NCBI GenBank assembly: GCA_963966185.1
Contig: CAWZYM010000197.1
Location: 337,501-401,500, forward strand
Origin: Rhabditoides inermis
Taxonomy: Eukaryota > Nematoda > Chromadorea > Rhabditida > Rhabditidae
Direction of reading: 5' to 3'
Length of the DNA stretch: 64,000 nucleotides
Program-made: the position numbers and the translations under genes
Shown: positions 1-12,655 of the stretch, in pieces
How the letters are laid out: each line of letters opens with the position of its first letter
Numbering within the stretch: position 1 is the stretch's first letter
Notes under the pieces: model-generated
What the model was told of the DNA's origin: nothing
Databases searched by the model: none
Seen by the model: only the letters and a program-made list of their open reading frames with translations

Positions 1-325
1 AGCTGACCGTTCGCGTGTTGGATTCAACTCATTGGCGGCATGACACGACACGAGTCTCGTTTGACCGAAAGGAGGAGTGCGACTCCGCACAGAGGTCGAC
101 TAGATCCGCCAGCATCGACATACCCATGCGAACTATGGACAACGTCGTACAGTGAATCCCCTCCCCCAAATTAGAATTAGAATATCGATTAGCAAGGCAA
201 ACTCGTCCCTATTTGCATTTCCATTAGCCTGATAAAAATTAGTCATTCCTCGTGAACTCGCCGATTTGCATGTGTGGAGAGGCGAATAAAAAGCGGGCGC
301 GGCGGGCTGCCGGCATCCATTCGCC
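1..325 (+). promoter_or_regulatory. Upstream region of msp copy 1
   Basis: No coding exon is visible. This stretch matches the region upstream of the second msp gene (35,735-36,050), and the match already begins at base 1, so the duplication probably extends left of the window. A TATA-like AATAAAAAG lies about 40 bp before the ATG, and GATAA-type motifs (for example around 231) could bind GATA factors, which regulate msp genes in Caenorhabditis. Promoter function is inferred from position only. Confidence 0.5.
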
Positions 326-760
326 ATGGCTCAGTCCGTCGCTCCCGGAGATATCAACACCCAGCCGGGTACCAAGATCGTCTTCAACGCCCCCTACGAT
401 GACAAGCACACCTACCACATCAAGGTGCGTGAATATCGATCGAATATCGATCATTGAATGATTGGTCTTTTTCAGATCACCAACACCGGTGGTCGCCGCA
501 TCGGATGGGCCATCAAGACCACCAACATGAAGCGCCTCGGCGTCGACCCGCCGTGCGGAGTGCTCGACCCCAAGGAGGCCGTGCTGATGGCCGTCTCTTG
601 CGACGCGTTCAAGTTCGGAGAGGAGGACACCAACAACGACCGCATCACCATCGAGTGGACCAACACCCCCGATGGCGCCGCCAAGACCTTCCGCCGCGAG
701 TGGTTCCAGGGCGACGGAATGGTCCGCCGCAAGAACCTCCCCATCGAGTACAACCCTTGA
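326..760 (+). CDS. msp: Major sperm protein, copy 1
   Basis: Major sperm protein is the small cytoskeletal protein that drives crawling of amoeboid nematode sperm by assembling into filaments, and it is also released as an oocyte-maturation signal (family knowledge). Two exons, 326-424 and 476-760, are joined across a 51-bp GT-AG intron and give 127 residues, the usual family length. The protein begins [15 protein letters not shown], carries the core around [17 protein letters not shown] and ends with the typical [19 protein letters not shown]. One immunoglobulin-like MSP domain fills it; there is no signal peptide, as expected because MSP leaves sperm by an unconventional route. The ATG follows a TATA-like AATAAAAAG by about 40 bp, and an AATAAA lies 28 bp after the stop. 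The block 2 copy at 36,051 encodes the same protein. Identification is near certain. Confidence 0.97.
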
Positions 761-1366
761 ACGTTAACGACTTTCACGAAACGCGTCAATAAATGTGTGC
801 AATTCAAGTGTTGCGTTGTGCATCCCATCGTGTTAGTGATAATTCTCATTAGAAAAATACGCGCCAATTTTCTCGCCGACATTGTGTTTTTGTTTTCTCG
901 TTTATGTTTTTGTTTGTTTCTGTTGATATTGGAATTACGATCGTTCCATTCATCGCATCGCATCATTCTTGTAGTGAGGGTCATCGTATACCACTAGCCC
1001 CGCCCCTTTTTCTCTCAAACCCCGGCGGCGCCATCCGCTCTCACCGCCGCTGCCGCCGCTGCTACTCTGTCCGTCTCTCGCAGTATTAGTTGTTTTCCCT
1101 CGCTTGTTGTTATCGCTATTACTCTCTTCACCCCTCCGGATTACCCCCACAACCCCCTATTACTTTCGATTTTGTCTTGTTTATGCAGTTTGCCGCCTGA
1201 TTCGCTGGCGCGATAAGCGCGTGGTGTTTGAATGAGCAGCAACACCCGCGTTGCAATTGCGCCACCCGTGACGCTCGCTATCAGCTCTTTGCCCCTTTGT
1301 TATCGCTAGATTACCACATATCGCATTCCGTCCATTCAGCCAGACTGTCGTTTTGAGTTTTGCGCC
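761..1366. other. msp 3' flank and upstream region of coiled-coil gene
   Basis: The msp polyadenylation signal AATAAA is at 788-793. The rest is intergenic DNA rich in T runs and CCGCC runs, with no convincing exon. It is conserved in block 2 (36,486-37,095) with only small indels, so it marks duplication rather than selection. Confidence 0.6.
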
Positions 1367-3125
1367 ATGTCGCACGCTCGCGACGGATCGCTACTCCGCA
1401 AGAAGCAGCAGCAGTGGGCGCGCGACAAAGGTACTGTTTTTTGTTTGTTTTAAACTTTTTCAAATTTGCATGACATACTCGCTGTTACGTTTTGTTCTAA
1501 TACGTTCTTTGTCCCCATTATATACTTGCCGTCGATCATCTCGCCGTTTCTAATCTGGGGTCAGATCTGCCGCGGGTCTCTCTCTCCTCTCTTGCCGGCT
1601 GGCGTACTAATTGACATATATATATATCTGTCGGGCCCCCGGCGGGAGGCACCTGTCCCCTCTGACCCGGATGTCATAAACCGATGATGCCACTCGAAAC
1701 CAGCATACCCGTCTAGCCGAGGCCCGCGATCGATCGATTGCCTCATTTGCTCATTTGCATGAGTTGTTGCTGAGAAATGGCTCTAGGTTCACAGCGTGTG
1801 ATCAGCTATAGCCGCCGAAAAACGAGTTTAATGGTTGATTGAAGGCATGTCAAGGAGGGACAACTGCTTGGCGAGTCGCTCCTCGGTTTTTTTTGTTGCG
1901 TGTTTACAGCCTCGTATATCACCGGTGATCCTTTTTGATACTCCGTGCATGTTGGGGGTGGAAAAAGAGAGGGGGGAGCGTCGTTTAGGAATGGGCTCGT
2001 GCCATCGCTAGCCGAGGCAAACTCGTTTCCGAATATGGCCATCCACCTTCTTCCCATGCAGAATCATCGCGTGCACCTTGACGCCTCATACAATGCCAAA
2101 TGCGATTTAATGCGATCTTGAGGTGTTGAAATTTCTGCGATGGGAAATAAAAACTGCTGGAAGAGGACGACAGTATTACGGTCATCAATCATATTATCAC
2201 AAATCAAATAAAAACGTGACCATGGGAGATTTTAGGTATACAAGCTAGACCGAATAGCTGTGCTTTCAGAGGACCCCACCGTGACGGAGACGTGGTTCCC
2301 GTTCGGGGCGCCGGGATGCGGATCGCCGAATCGACCGAGGGACGACAGGGCCGGATCTCAGCCTACGGAGGAGTGCAAGGTACGGACACACAGTCTGATT
2401 TCGAAGTTTCTTTGTGGCCTCGAGTTCTGAAATTTTCCGACTTCTGCAATTCTAAAATTATATTCTTTTCTGTTCTTTTTTCAAATTCAATTCTGAAGTA
2501 TTTGGAAGAGAGTGATCGCAACTTGTACAGGACGCGCAGCTCTCGCCGGCCGCCCGCGTCATCTCCAACAGCAGCAGCACCGAGAACGTCGCTCCCGGCA
2601 AGGTGCGCATCTCCCTCTCTCTCTCTCTCTACCCTGTTTGCATTCTCGTTTTTATGTTCGACTTGGCATTTCGTATCGCGCACGGCTGTTTTAGTCAGAG
2701 TTGAATCACACACGCACTGTGTCGGATGGGGGAGAACTAGCATGTTGCTGTGGCTGAATGGTAGAACGAGTCATGACATGTAGTGAGTGGGGGGAATATG
2801 GGAGAGGGATCTGCGAGAGAAAGTGCAACAGCTGTGCGCGAGGGAGTGAATAGTGGAGAGAACTGTATGGTGCCCAGTCCATAGCAGCTGCCAAGAGGCG
2901 CTTTTTTGAGAGAGTGAGAGAGACGACGTCATATGTTATATGTTTAGCACATAGTCTTGCCTCGTAAAATCGCCCTCGAATATCTCGATCTCCTTCGTCA
3001 TAAGCGGATTGTCGCTGCCTCGGGCTAATTTCGTTGATTGCTCCGTGATTCCCGAAGGGAGAGAGTATAATGTGCGAATCATGCATATCTGTCTCTCTCT
3101 CTCTCTCTGTCTCTCTCTCTCTCTC

Positions 3126-3168
<43 letters not shown>

Positions 3169-6100
3169 GAGTTGTTTGTTTGTATGCCTTCACTAATCTT
3201 CGCTGCGGGGGAGGAGAAAGCGAGACACCTCCGGTTTGCCGCATTGTTGCACTTTGCTCGAAACCGCCGAGAGAGAGAGAGAGAGAGAGAGAGGGGGAGG
3301 GAGGGAGAGAGGAGAGAGAGATTGACACCTGAAAAACGGATCAAGCTTGAGAGTGGTCCAGGCTCTACGCGCGAAGCATCTTCTATCGGAATTCCATCGC
3401 GCGCCTCTCTCACTTGCCGCAATCTCGCAATCAGCTTTATTGTCTCCTTATCACACCTGGCATTTCGACCTCTTATATTTTATCGCCTTTCGAAAGAGTC
3501 GTCACCGTTTGCGATCTGTTTGCTTTCGAATTCAGCATATTTTACGAGTGAAATAATGGTGTTTGCGAGTTTGCGCGATGCGTAACCACGCGGCTTCTAC
3601 TGTCTTTATACGAGACTGTAAAATGGCGAAGAGACGGTCGTGCGATCCGATCTGTGACCGGCGTCCTTCAGTTTATGCAAATGTTGAAGAGGGGGAAATG
3701 TGATCTGGCCTGGCTGTTTGGACGGGATGAGTCAACTGTTATGGCGGATCACATTGTGGAACAGAGAACAGTGCGCGAGTGAATGCGAGTAGAATAGATG
3801 GATGGAGGATAGCGTTTTGTGTTTTGTGTCTGGCGTCTGTCTGACGTATGCATACATATCGAAACGTGTTCCACTCACTCACTCACTGATTGAATCGCAA
3901 ACTCAATTGGAATCTGTGTTTTATAGGATTCGTCTGTGCCTCCGTGTCCTGCTGAAATGCGCGGATCGCACGTGGTGGGTGGAACGCCGCTCGGTGGACG
4001 TAACCAAAACGTTTCTCAGAACTACTCAACGCACGAGGCAACGTCTACAGCGCCGCCGCCCCAGCACCAGCTACAGTATGCCGTGCCGATACAGTATCCG
4101 GGAGGCGCGGCGGGATCGACGCCGTTTATGTACCCCTACGCGCAGCCGATACCGTTGGAGTATATGCAGCAAGTATGGGCGGGTTTTGATTGATTGTTCG
4201 ATTAACTGATCATTGATAGACTGATTGACAGGCGCATTGTTTCATGGATAGTCTGAGATGTGATACAGTTATTTATTAACTGATTTACTGATTACCTAAT
4301 TGATTGACTGACTGATTATTTGATTGCAGCTGCAGCAGTCGGGCCAGTTGCTGTACCCGCTGATGCCTCCCCAGCAGCAGCAGCAGCAGCCCGGCTCTCT
4401 GCCCATCCAGCCTATTCCCATGCCCTTTCACGGTGAAAGTTTCACCTCATCCCTCATGGGGCCATTCCCATTCCGGTGAGTGTGATTTTTCTCATCTCGG
4501 CATTGCGACATTAGTTGTAGTATAACATCGTTGAAACATAATTTGTTGTTCCCATTCCGGTGAGTTTTTTTAAATTTCAAAATATTGTTTTATTCCGTTT
4601 CGGCGAGTTTTTTTTGAACATTGTTCTATTTCATTCCGGTAAGTTTTATTTTAAAATATATATTTTCATTACACATCATCATCTGTTCCAAATATTATTT
4701 ATTGCAGCGAATGTGTGTCTATGTGTAGTGGTTGAAACATAAAGTTCGCAGTTCTGGGATACCATAGCAAATGATTGCTGTATTAGTTGTAGCAATGTAT
4801 TATCACACGCGTGTAGTCGTTGAAAGTTGAAACACAATAACAATAAGAAAACATTTAGTTATTAGTTCTCATTTTCCCCGTGTCCAGAACCCGAACCTGC
4901 CTCCCGCCGATCCTTCGATGTGCATGTGGAGTGGGCGGTCGGAGGAGGAGGAGGCGCATCAGCCGCAGGAGACGACCATCCTGCACGCAGACTGCGAGGC
5001 GGAGAGGGAGAGGGAGAGGAGCAGGGAGAGGGAGCATGAGAGGATAGAGAGCGGTGAGTGTACTGTGTTTTACAACCTCTTCCACTTCCACCCTTGTCTT
5101 CCACCCTTGGTCTCGTGTAGGTGTATCATAACTGAAAACTGCAACATTATCCAATCGAATAGCAATCGTCATCACATTGGGAATGTGCACAGACACGGCA
5201 CGTTCTGTTTCATCCATGTCGCACAGGCAACCTTTTTCAGCCCTGCCCAACTCTCGCGTGCTGGAGGAACAGATCTATCAGGAGCAGGCTGCGGAGAAGA
5301 GAAGACTGGCGGCGGAGGCGCGCGAGAGGGAGGAGAGGGAGATGGAGAGGATCGAGCGGGACAGGGCGGAGAAGGAGCGGCAGAGGGCGCGGGTGGAGGA
5401 GGAGCAGAGGGACAGGGAGAGGAGGAAGAGAGAGGTGAGGGGGAGTATTGTACAGCTAGGAAGAGAGAGAGAGAGAGAGAGAGGTGAAGGGGTACTGTAC
5501 AGTTATGAAGAGAGAGAGGTGAGGGGTACTGTACAGTTATGAAGAGAGAGGTGAGGGGGAGTACTGTACGTTTAGTTATGAATAGTGTGTGGTGTCCATG
5601 TATGTAGAATTTTGATGGGTTTACGGGCTTTCGTGTCTGATTTCTCTGACGGACAGAATATTGCCCTTGAAATCATTTAGTAGCCATACATGGAGAGTGA
5701 AACATATTTGATATGTACCGTTGACCCGTTGACTATCATATCGTATCGTGAAATGTGGATAGTGGGATACCGTTACCGTATACCGTATCGAATACCGTAT
5801 ACCTTACCGAAAATCGTAAACCTTACGGAATACCGTATACCTTGGCGAATACCGTATACCTTGCAGGAGAGCGAGCGCAACCAGGAGCTGCTGCTCGAGG
5901 CGATCGAGAAGGCGAAGCGGGAGGCGGAGCAGATGAGGAAGGCCCGCGTGTACAAGGTATGCATTGTTTGTTGTTCAAATCAAATCAAATGTTTATTCGG
6001 AATCGCTATCATGAATATGACACGTCTATAGAAAATCTTTGCATTGTTATTCTATTCTATTGATACGTTGACGGATAGAGATTCGAGAATTGCCCATGCT

Positions 6101-7030
6101 CCGCTGGGGTGTTGAGCGAGGTCAGGGTGTACAAGGTAGGGATACGAATAAGTACTTTGGTACGATCTCGGTCTCAGATTTGGATTCATGCTTACGTTGG
6201 AGTCTTTGAGGTCTTTGAGCTTGGAGCAGGTGAGAAAGGGTGTCTTGGAATGTTACTCTCACCACAAGCTCTTTTTTTTCTAGATCACTTTGTGTTGTAG
6301 GAAGTAGTAGTGGTAGAGAAGATTGGAGAATTGCTAATCTTTTCCTGTTTGAGTGATTGATGTTACAATGAAACATGGATGTCGCGGTATTTATGATAGT
6401 ATTTCATTGGTCATCTACGAAATCACTGATTGTGATCATTTCCGATATGGATGATTATTTGATTTGTTATTGGATTCCCGGATGCGTATTGCTCGCATTA
6501 AAGCCTTTGACGATTCGAGGTGGCATTGAAACATGAATGCTACAGTAGTTATGATAGATTAGTGCATCATGTTCAGCACGAAATCACATTGTGATCTGAT
6601 CTTATTTTGTTATTTTCATTTTTAGATAAATGTTTTGTTTTTAGCACGTGCTGGAGACGCCGTCGCTGGACGCAGAGGAGGAGGCGCGTCTGCTGGGAGT
6701 GGACGGGGAAGAGGAGGGGGAGAGGGTGATGAGGATGGTGAGGAGGGGGGAGGGAGTGAGAGAGAGAGAGAAGGAGAGAGAGAGAGGGTTAGAGAGGGGG
6801 GGAGGGAGAGGAGAGAGATGGAGAGGGAGGGAGGGAGGGAGAGAGGAAGAGAGAATTGATCGATATCATCCCCACAGGTGGACCAGTTTGACCGTCAGCG
6901 TCGCAAGGACATGGAGGAGGTGGAGCGGGCTGCGCCGCCGAGGAAGGGGAGGGAGGCGAGGGAGAGCGGGCGGAGCAGGGCCGGCACGAGCGGGAGCGAG
7001 GGGAGCGGCAGGAGTACGGGGGTGGGTGGG
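1367..7030 (+). pseudogene. Arg/Glu-rich coiled-coil protein, block 1 copy (frame broken)
   Basis: Ten exons can be followed: 1367-1430, 2270-2379, 2531-2602, 3927-4172, 4330-4475, 4888-5053, 5241-5434, 5867-5956, 6645-6737 and one from 6878. The product starts MSHARDGSLLRKKQQQWARDK, has a WFPFGAPGCGSP motif, a Pro/Gln-rich middle, then long Arg/Glu coiled coils such as EREEREMERIERDRAEKERQ and NQELLLEAIEKAKREAEQMR. The last motif and the FG-PG motif recall the centrosomal/ciliary CCDC66 group, but this is only resemblance. Exon 5 carries about 14 extra bases relative to block 2, making it 146 rather than 129 nt and shifting all downstream exons out of frame, so this copy is probably non-functional. 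Exons 8-10 occur again at 13,801 onward in the tandem duplication. An end near 7030 is approximate, because similarity to the third copy fades by about 7065. Confidence 0.6.
2603..3926 (+). other. Large intron 3 of the coiled-coil gene with CT and GA tracts
   Basis: A 1.3-kb intron. It holds a (CT)n tract near 3090-3166 and a (GA)n tract near 3270-3320, which are complementary and could pair across a loop of about 100 bases. Both tracts are shorter in block 2 (38,910-38,958 and 39,061-39,110). Open frames here consist of dinucleotide repeat or have no splice context, and none was accepted as coding. Confidence 0.6.
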
Positions 7031-7779
7031 GAGGGGGGAGATGGGATGGGGCGCCGAGTGTCCGCGATCACTTTGGACGTGCGTGTATGGGGAGAGGAGA
7101 GAAGGGAAGAACGGTAGGGTAAGAGCAGAACGAGTGGGAGTGGGAGTGAGGGGAGCAGCGAGTTATTTCCAAACTTGTGTACAAAATGGGGCATAACTGC
7201 GAGTTGGAATGTAGCTCAACTCTGATACAGAATCAGAGTACTCTAATGGGAGGAAGAATCCATGGTTATACATGTTCAGTTTTTTTCACTAGAAAACGGT
7301 TTATGGATTTTAATTTTGCCCAATTTCATATTTTGTTAATTATTATGAATAACAAAATAAATTTTCCAAATTTTTCGTAGAAGTCCAATAAACGGGTTTA
7401 AGAAGCTACCATCCAAAAATTGTAGAACAATATTCATCTGCTAAGGAGTTATTTCCGTTTATCGATCAGATAATGATTACGACTTCAATGCGAATAAATC
7501 TAAATTACGAAGACGTCACGTACTCGTTTTTGCCTGAGGCTATTGGTACTCAATTTGGGAACAATTCAATCACATTTAGATCACTTTTCAAAATATGACG
7601 CGGTTACGGTAGTTGCTGCGCTGGTGGTTATCCTACATTACGTATGCAATTTCATCTCATTCACACCGCTAACCGGTCTAGAAAGTAAAAAATGAACTAG
7701 CGAAACGCGTCTGGTATCTCAATTTATCAGTCGGGACTGTCACATCTCGTATTCCATTTTTCGTTTCGGCGGACCGCGA

Positions 7780-7840
7780 AAACGGGAGACCCACTATATA
7801 GGGTATCCCCCCGTTCACGGTACGGCAGCCATCTCGCCGC
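7780..7840 (+). promoter_or_regulatory. Candidate core promoter of transposase gene, unit 1
   Basis: CACTATATAGGG near 7,790 is a good TATA box, followed about 40 bp later by CAGCCATCT-like initiator sequence. It lies upstream of the first recognisable transposase exon. It is repeated at about 15,725 in unit 2. No transcription evidence is available from sequence. Confidence 0.35.
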
Positions 7841-9412
7841 ATATTTTCCAGATATCATTTTATCGCATCTAATCGCGCTATCGGTCCGCGCAAGACCATT
7901 CGACCGCGCGATTCGCGCGCTTTGCGGTCTGATTTTAGGGAAATGAAGGTGATTTGCAATTCTAATGAAGCATAGTTCTTCACCTTCCAGAGCTTATAAC
8001 TCTTTCCGGAGTTGATGAATTTTTCCAATTTTTGGATATGTGGTGTGAATCCACAGTTTCAAGAGAAGTCTAGATTTCGATTTTTGAATTTTGATCTAGT
8101 TTTCTTGTTATCAAACGATAACCACATTTTTGAGTCTATTCAATAGGTGAAATCTAGAAAACTTAATAACTCACTTCAAACCCATGCTACGAATATACGT
8201 CAAACAAGACATGTGGCCATTCTAATGGCCAGATCAACTATCAGATCAACTACATAATGCTAGACAAAAGTCGTGTAAAAAGAAGTTAATGTAATTACTG
8301 AAGTTGAAGGACGAATTGAATGAAACAGTTTTAGTGTGTTCTACAACATCACGACTTCCTTCATCGTCATGGACCAGGAACTTCTCGTACTCATGCTGGT
8401 TTCTACCCTAACTTTGTCAACAACTTGGAGACCCAAGCTGAGTTCAACCGCAACTTGCTGAACATCCAGCTCACTCTGGGCGCCGACGGCGTCGTATTTC
8501 AAGACCATTCTCGGTATGTGTTCATTTGCGGAGTCTTAAGTTCATAAAATTCAAAAATTTGATTGGTGGCGCATAATGTATGAGATCTGCATCATGTGGC
8601 CATTCTAATGACCAGATCAACTATCAGTAATCCATCAGTACATTCCAAACTGCGCCGCTTGCACGCGACCGGTGCTTAGACAGCCATGTCGCGCGAAAGG
8701 TGCGGAGATATTTGAACTGGAGAATTGGCGGGAACTTTAGAACTTTTCAATGTCCATATGTGTTTTTTCAATGAAAAAAGATGTTGCTAAGTCACTTGCT
8801 TTGTGGCACAACGTGTACGGGCGCCGCTGTAGCGCCCAGAAAGCAGGTTCAAATCTCATCTACAACAAACTTTTTCATGTGTGTGAACGAGAGTTCATGA
8901 GTTGCAACAAAAAACAAGTCTTTAATCTTTTTTCAGAAGCGAGCTGTGGCCAGCCTACGTGTCCATGGTTGACCTGCCACCCTCAGTCAGAAACAAGCAA
9001 ATGAACATAACGGTGGTTGGCGCACTCAGCTGTGGTGGCTCTCCTCCTCATGACAAGTGGTTTCTTGTTCTCGACGAACTCGTGTCTTTCATCAGACAGT
9101 CTTGGAATGCTCCTTTTCCTGTGCACTATAGTGGACGCATCTACTACGCTCGTTTCTACATCACAAACGTCACATTGGATGCTCCCGTATGTTCTTTTTG
9201 TGTAATTGTAGAAAGTGGGAGGGGAAGGCATGTGTGAATGAGTACGTTCAATATTCTATAGTGACTTGTGTGTTTCCTTTTATGACTGAAATATCCAGTT
9301 ACTGGATATGAAATGCGCTCATTGCTGTCTGGAAAAATGACGGGTTGCATGTCATATGGGAAAATGGGCATATAATTTTTCAGGGAGATAGTTGGGGGCA
9401 TTGCACATTTGA

Positions 9413-9570
9413 CTACAGAAATGAAGATACTTATTTTCCGTGGATTTCGTGCCCTTCCAATCGCGCGTAGAAATGAGCATGCGCTATCAGAATTGCAGTC
9501 TTCGAGATCAAATTCACCGACTGCCCGGTGTGTGCTCCCGCACGGAAAATAAGTATCTTCATTTCTGTAG
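9413..9570. mobile_element. Mariner-like MITE with 30-bp perfect inverted repeats (unit 1)
   Basis: Positions 9413-9442 and 9541-9570 are perfect 30-base inverted repeats beginning CTACAGAAATGAAGATAC. Reading the target duplication as TA, the element ends become CAGAAATGAAG, the style of Tc1/mariner MITEs. It lies inside an intron of the transposase gene. The same element is at 17,347-17,504 in unit 2. Confidence 0.6.
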
Positions 9571-11519
9571 TAAAAATCACAGAGGCAGAGGCCCCAACTA
9601 TCTGCCTGAATAAAACTATAGGTATCAACTAATATGTCTTTGTATTCGGCCTAAATATGAGTAGACTTTCAGGCGCAGGCGAACGTTTACAACATGACAC
9701 AGTTCAATGGCGGGTTTGCATGCGGACGGTGTGTGCATCCTGGTATCTCTCCTCCAGCAGGTACAAGAGGTCCCAGAACGTATGGGCCGTTGAACCCGCC
9801 ACCCCACGAGCGGACTGTCGGAGGACCAGAGTGCGTCATCACGGCATCTACAGCCAACCCGCCTCATTCTGGATTCAAAGGTGATTTTTCTTCCGACTCT
9901 TTGTATTATCTGGGTTACAGGACCATCGTTCTGGACCGAGCACTTTCCATCTCCGCTCCTGCGCGTGGATTCTCTGCACGTTCTCGACGAAGGAATCGCA
10001 CTCGACTACTTGAGAGTTACGTTCCAAAAATTTCTTATTGCCATTTGGGGGAAAATGAACATTTTGATTTCACTCTATTATTATGGGAACGTGGTGAACA
10101 ACTATGACTACAACTATATATTAGTGCGGCAGCATGATGATATTGTCAATAAGTTTATTTATTAGTTTAAAACAAGTTTCCTTTATTTTAGATGTGTTCT
10201 CTTCCAAGTCGCGCAAGCCGGAGGTGAAGGTGTCTGCGCGAAACCTCGACGCGTTAAACTTCTCATTGAGTCAAGTCGAATACCACACGTACGAGAAGGC
10301 GATGGGACTGGAAAACGTGGAGGCACTGGGGAATGCTTCTGGATCGGAAAAGTTGATGGTACAAATAGCATTTTTGATTTGTCATTTTTTTGACATTTTT
10401 GAGTGTTGCGAAGCTGGAAATTGTTTCGGTTGAGTTTTGTATAATTCGGTCCATTTTAAAAGATATAAAATGAACATGTACGAAATTACCAAGTATCTCT
10501 CTCTTTGTAAATGGGATTCTATTCTTTCAATTGAGACCACGTAGGGCGCAATTATCGCGATCCACAAAAAACGCAACCTAAAAAAAGCAATCAAAATGCA
10601 AAAAATGCAATTTGGAAATGCAACCCAATTATATTTTTTGGCGCAACTCAACATTCTGCTTCTGAACGGAGTTACTAAAAAAATCCACTGTAGTTATTTG
10701 TAATTTTGTTTGTTCGTTTTCAGACTATGCAGGTGGCGGTTTCCTCTGCCGTGGCCAACGGTTACGTGGACAACCTGCGTGGATGTGTGCTACTCGTGGC
10801 TGTTCTACTCATAAGTCGATGGCTGGACTCCTACAACCTTGACACTGGAGAGTTCTTTCTCACATTATAACTGGCAGTTTTTAATGCATCTACTTCAGCC
10901 GTGGTGTAGTGGTGCGGGGGGAGGGTGCGGTGTGGTAGTGCGATTTCCTAATGACTGTGAACTCCTTGTTTCAGATCGGTGTCAGTGGTTGCACCAACAG
11001 ATGAGAAAAGTCTATGTCGAACACGCTGACTTCTTCGGGCAGTCTACGTTTAAGATGCATGTGAGTATTGGAATGTGTATTATGTTTACAGACGAAATTC
11101 TTTAAAGCAACAGAGGCGCTTAGTTTTTGACTTTGGTTTATGGCTTGACCCATAGAAACACGAAATAATCAAAGAAAACGCTAAAGAACGGCGGAAGAAC
11201 GGCGTGAACCATACTATGCTGGTTCGATTCCCGCCACGTGCAAACATTTTTGCCAAGTCTTCATAAGTGAATTTCGATGAACCTTGGTAACGCTAAACGC
11301 CCCTGTGCCTTTAACGCGCTCCATGTAAGCTCCGGTCAACGGGTGGCACTAGAGTTATTACTGCCATTGGAATGCGCTGCACGTGTCAGAATGCCACTCT
11401 AATTTCCGATAGTTCGTTCCGATAAATGATTTCCGATAGATGGTTGCGATAGTTCGTTGTGGAGGTCGAAGTTCGTTTGTTTGTAGATCCGGGTTTTTAA
11501 AGTTATGTACTTTTTAAGT

Positions 11520-12655
11520 TATGTACTAGGAACCACAATGACATTTTCAGATTTTTAAATATGATATAGCATTTAGTTCATTAATGTAGTTCAATTCAAG
11601 CTGATTTCAAAAACATATAATGTTCATAGGGTTCACCGTTCACATTGCGCTCAAATTCCGCGCGGCGCGCGCACTCGAGCGCGCGCTCACACAGGGAAAA
11701 AACGCCAGAGGGCGGCTAGATCATAAGCACTTATGACGTCATCGATAGTTACATTAAGAATATACTTGTTTATAATAGCAGAGATACGCTTTGTTTGACT
11801 GTATTCGATAAGTACTTGAAGAAAACGTTTCTTACGACATCATTTTTCATTATTCATTTTGGGCAATGGCGGCTAGATCAAAAAAAATGTGACGTCATCA
11901 TATCACTCTTCATAGAATTTCACTTACAGCTAGGGATCACAACGTGAGATGTAGAGAGTGAGGCGAAATCATGTAACATATTATCACTGGACGCATGATG
12001 TGCTCTAATTAGCATAGAACGATTCGCCCTTTCGCGCTGATTCTAACGATATTTTATTTATGGGATCATGTACCCTGTAAAGTGGTGAAAATCGATAAAA
12101 AGTGATATGATGACGTCATATTTCTTTGATCTAGCCGCCATTGCCCAAAACGAGTAATGAAAAATGATGTTATAATAGACGTATTTCATCAAGTACTGAT
12201 CGATTACAATCAAACAAAGCGTATTGCTACTATGTTAAACGAATATATTCATAATTTAACTATCAATGACGTCATAAGTGTTTTGATCTAGCCGCCCTCT
12301 GTCGCATTTTCCCTATGTGAGCGCGCGCTCGGGTGCGCGCGCCGCGCGGAATTTGAGCGCAATGTGAACGATGAACCCTATGAACATTATATATTTTTGA
12401 AATCAGCTTGAAATGAACTACATTAACGAACCAATTGCTATACCATATCCAAACATCTGAAAATATCATTGTGGTCCCTACTTACAGCGTACATGAATTC
12501 ATAAACTTTACAGCGTACATGATCCCATAAATAAAATATCGTCGGAATTAGCGCGAAAAGGTGAATCGTTATATGATAATTAGTTATATGCATTATGTGT
12601 CCAGTGAGATTCCGCCTCACTCTCTACATCTCACTTTGTGGTCCCTAGTTATGTA
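11520..12655. repeat. Large fold-back (inverted repeat) element in a transposase intron, unit 1
   Basis: About 1.1 kb of imperfect inverted repeat. The left arm holds ACCACAATGACAT, a GCGCGC-rich stretch near 11,660-11,690, GGCGGCTAGATCA and ATGACGTCAT sites. The same elements recur reversed at 12,110-12,480. A second inverted pair is nested: 11,937-12,085 (GAGATGTAGAGAGTGAGGC) matches 12,495-12,650 reversed. This looks like a fold-back element, possibly one inserted in or rearranged with another. The unit 2 copy is at about 19,455-20,590. Confidence 0.6.

Noticed and set aside
472..984. Long minus-strand open frame over msp (also 36,042-36,542)
   Set aside because: It is a shadow of the msp coding sequence on the opposite strand; frame bias belongs to msp.
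8780..8870. tRNA-like sequence with AGGTTCAAATCTC
   Set aside because: There is a B-box-like motif only; no acceptor stem pairs and no A box fits.
11205..11245. B-box-like GGTTCGATTCCCGCC in the transposase region
   Set aside because: No A box is found at the right distance. At most a tRNA-derived scrap.
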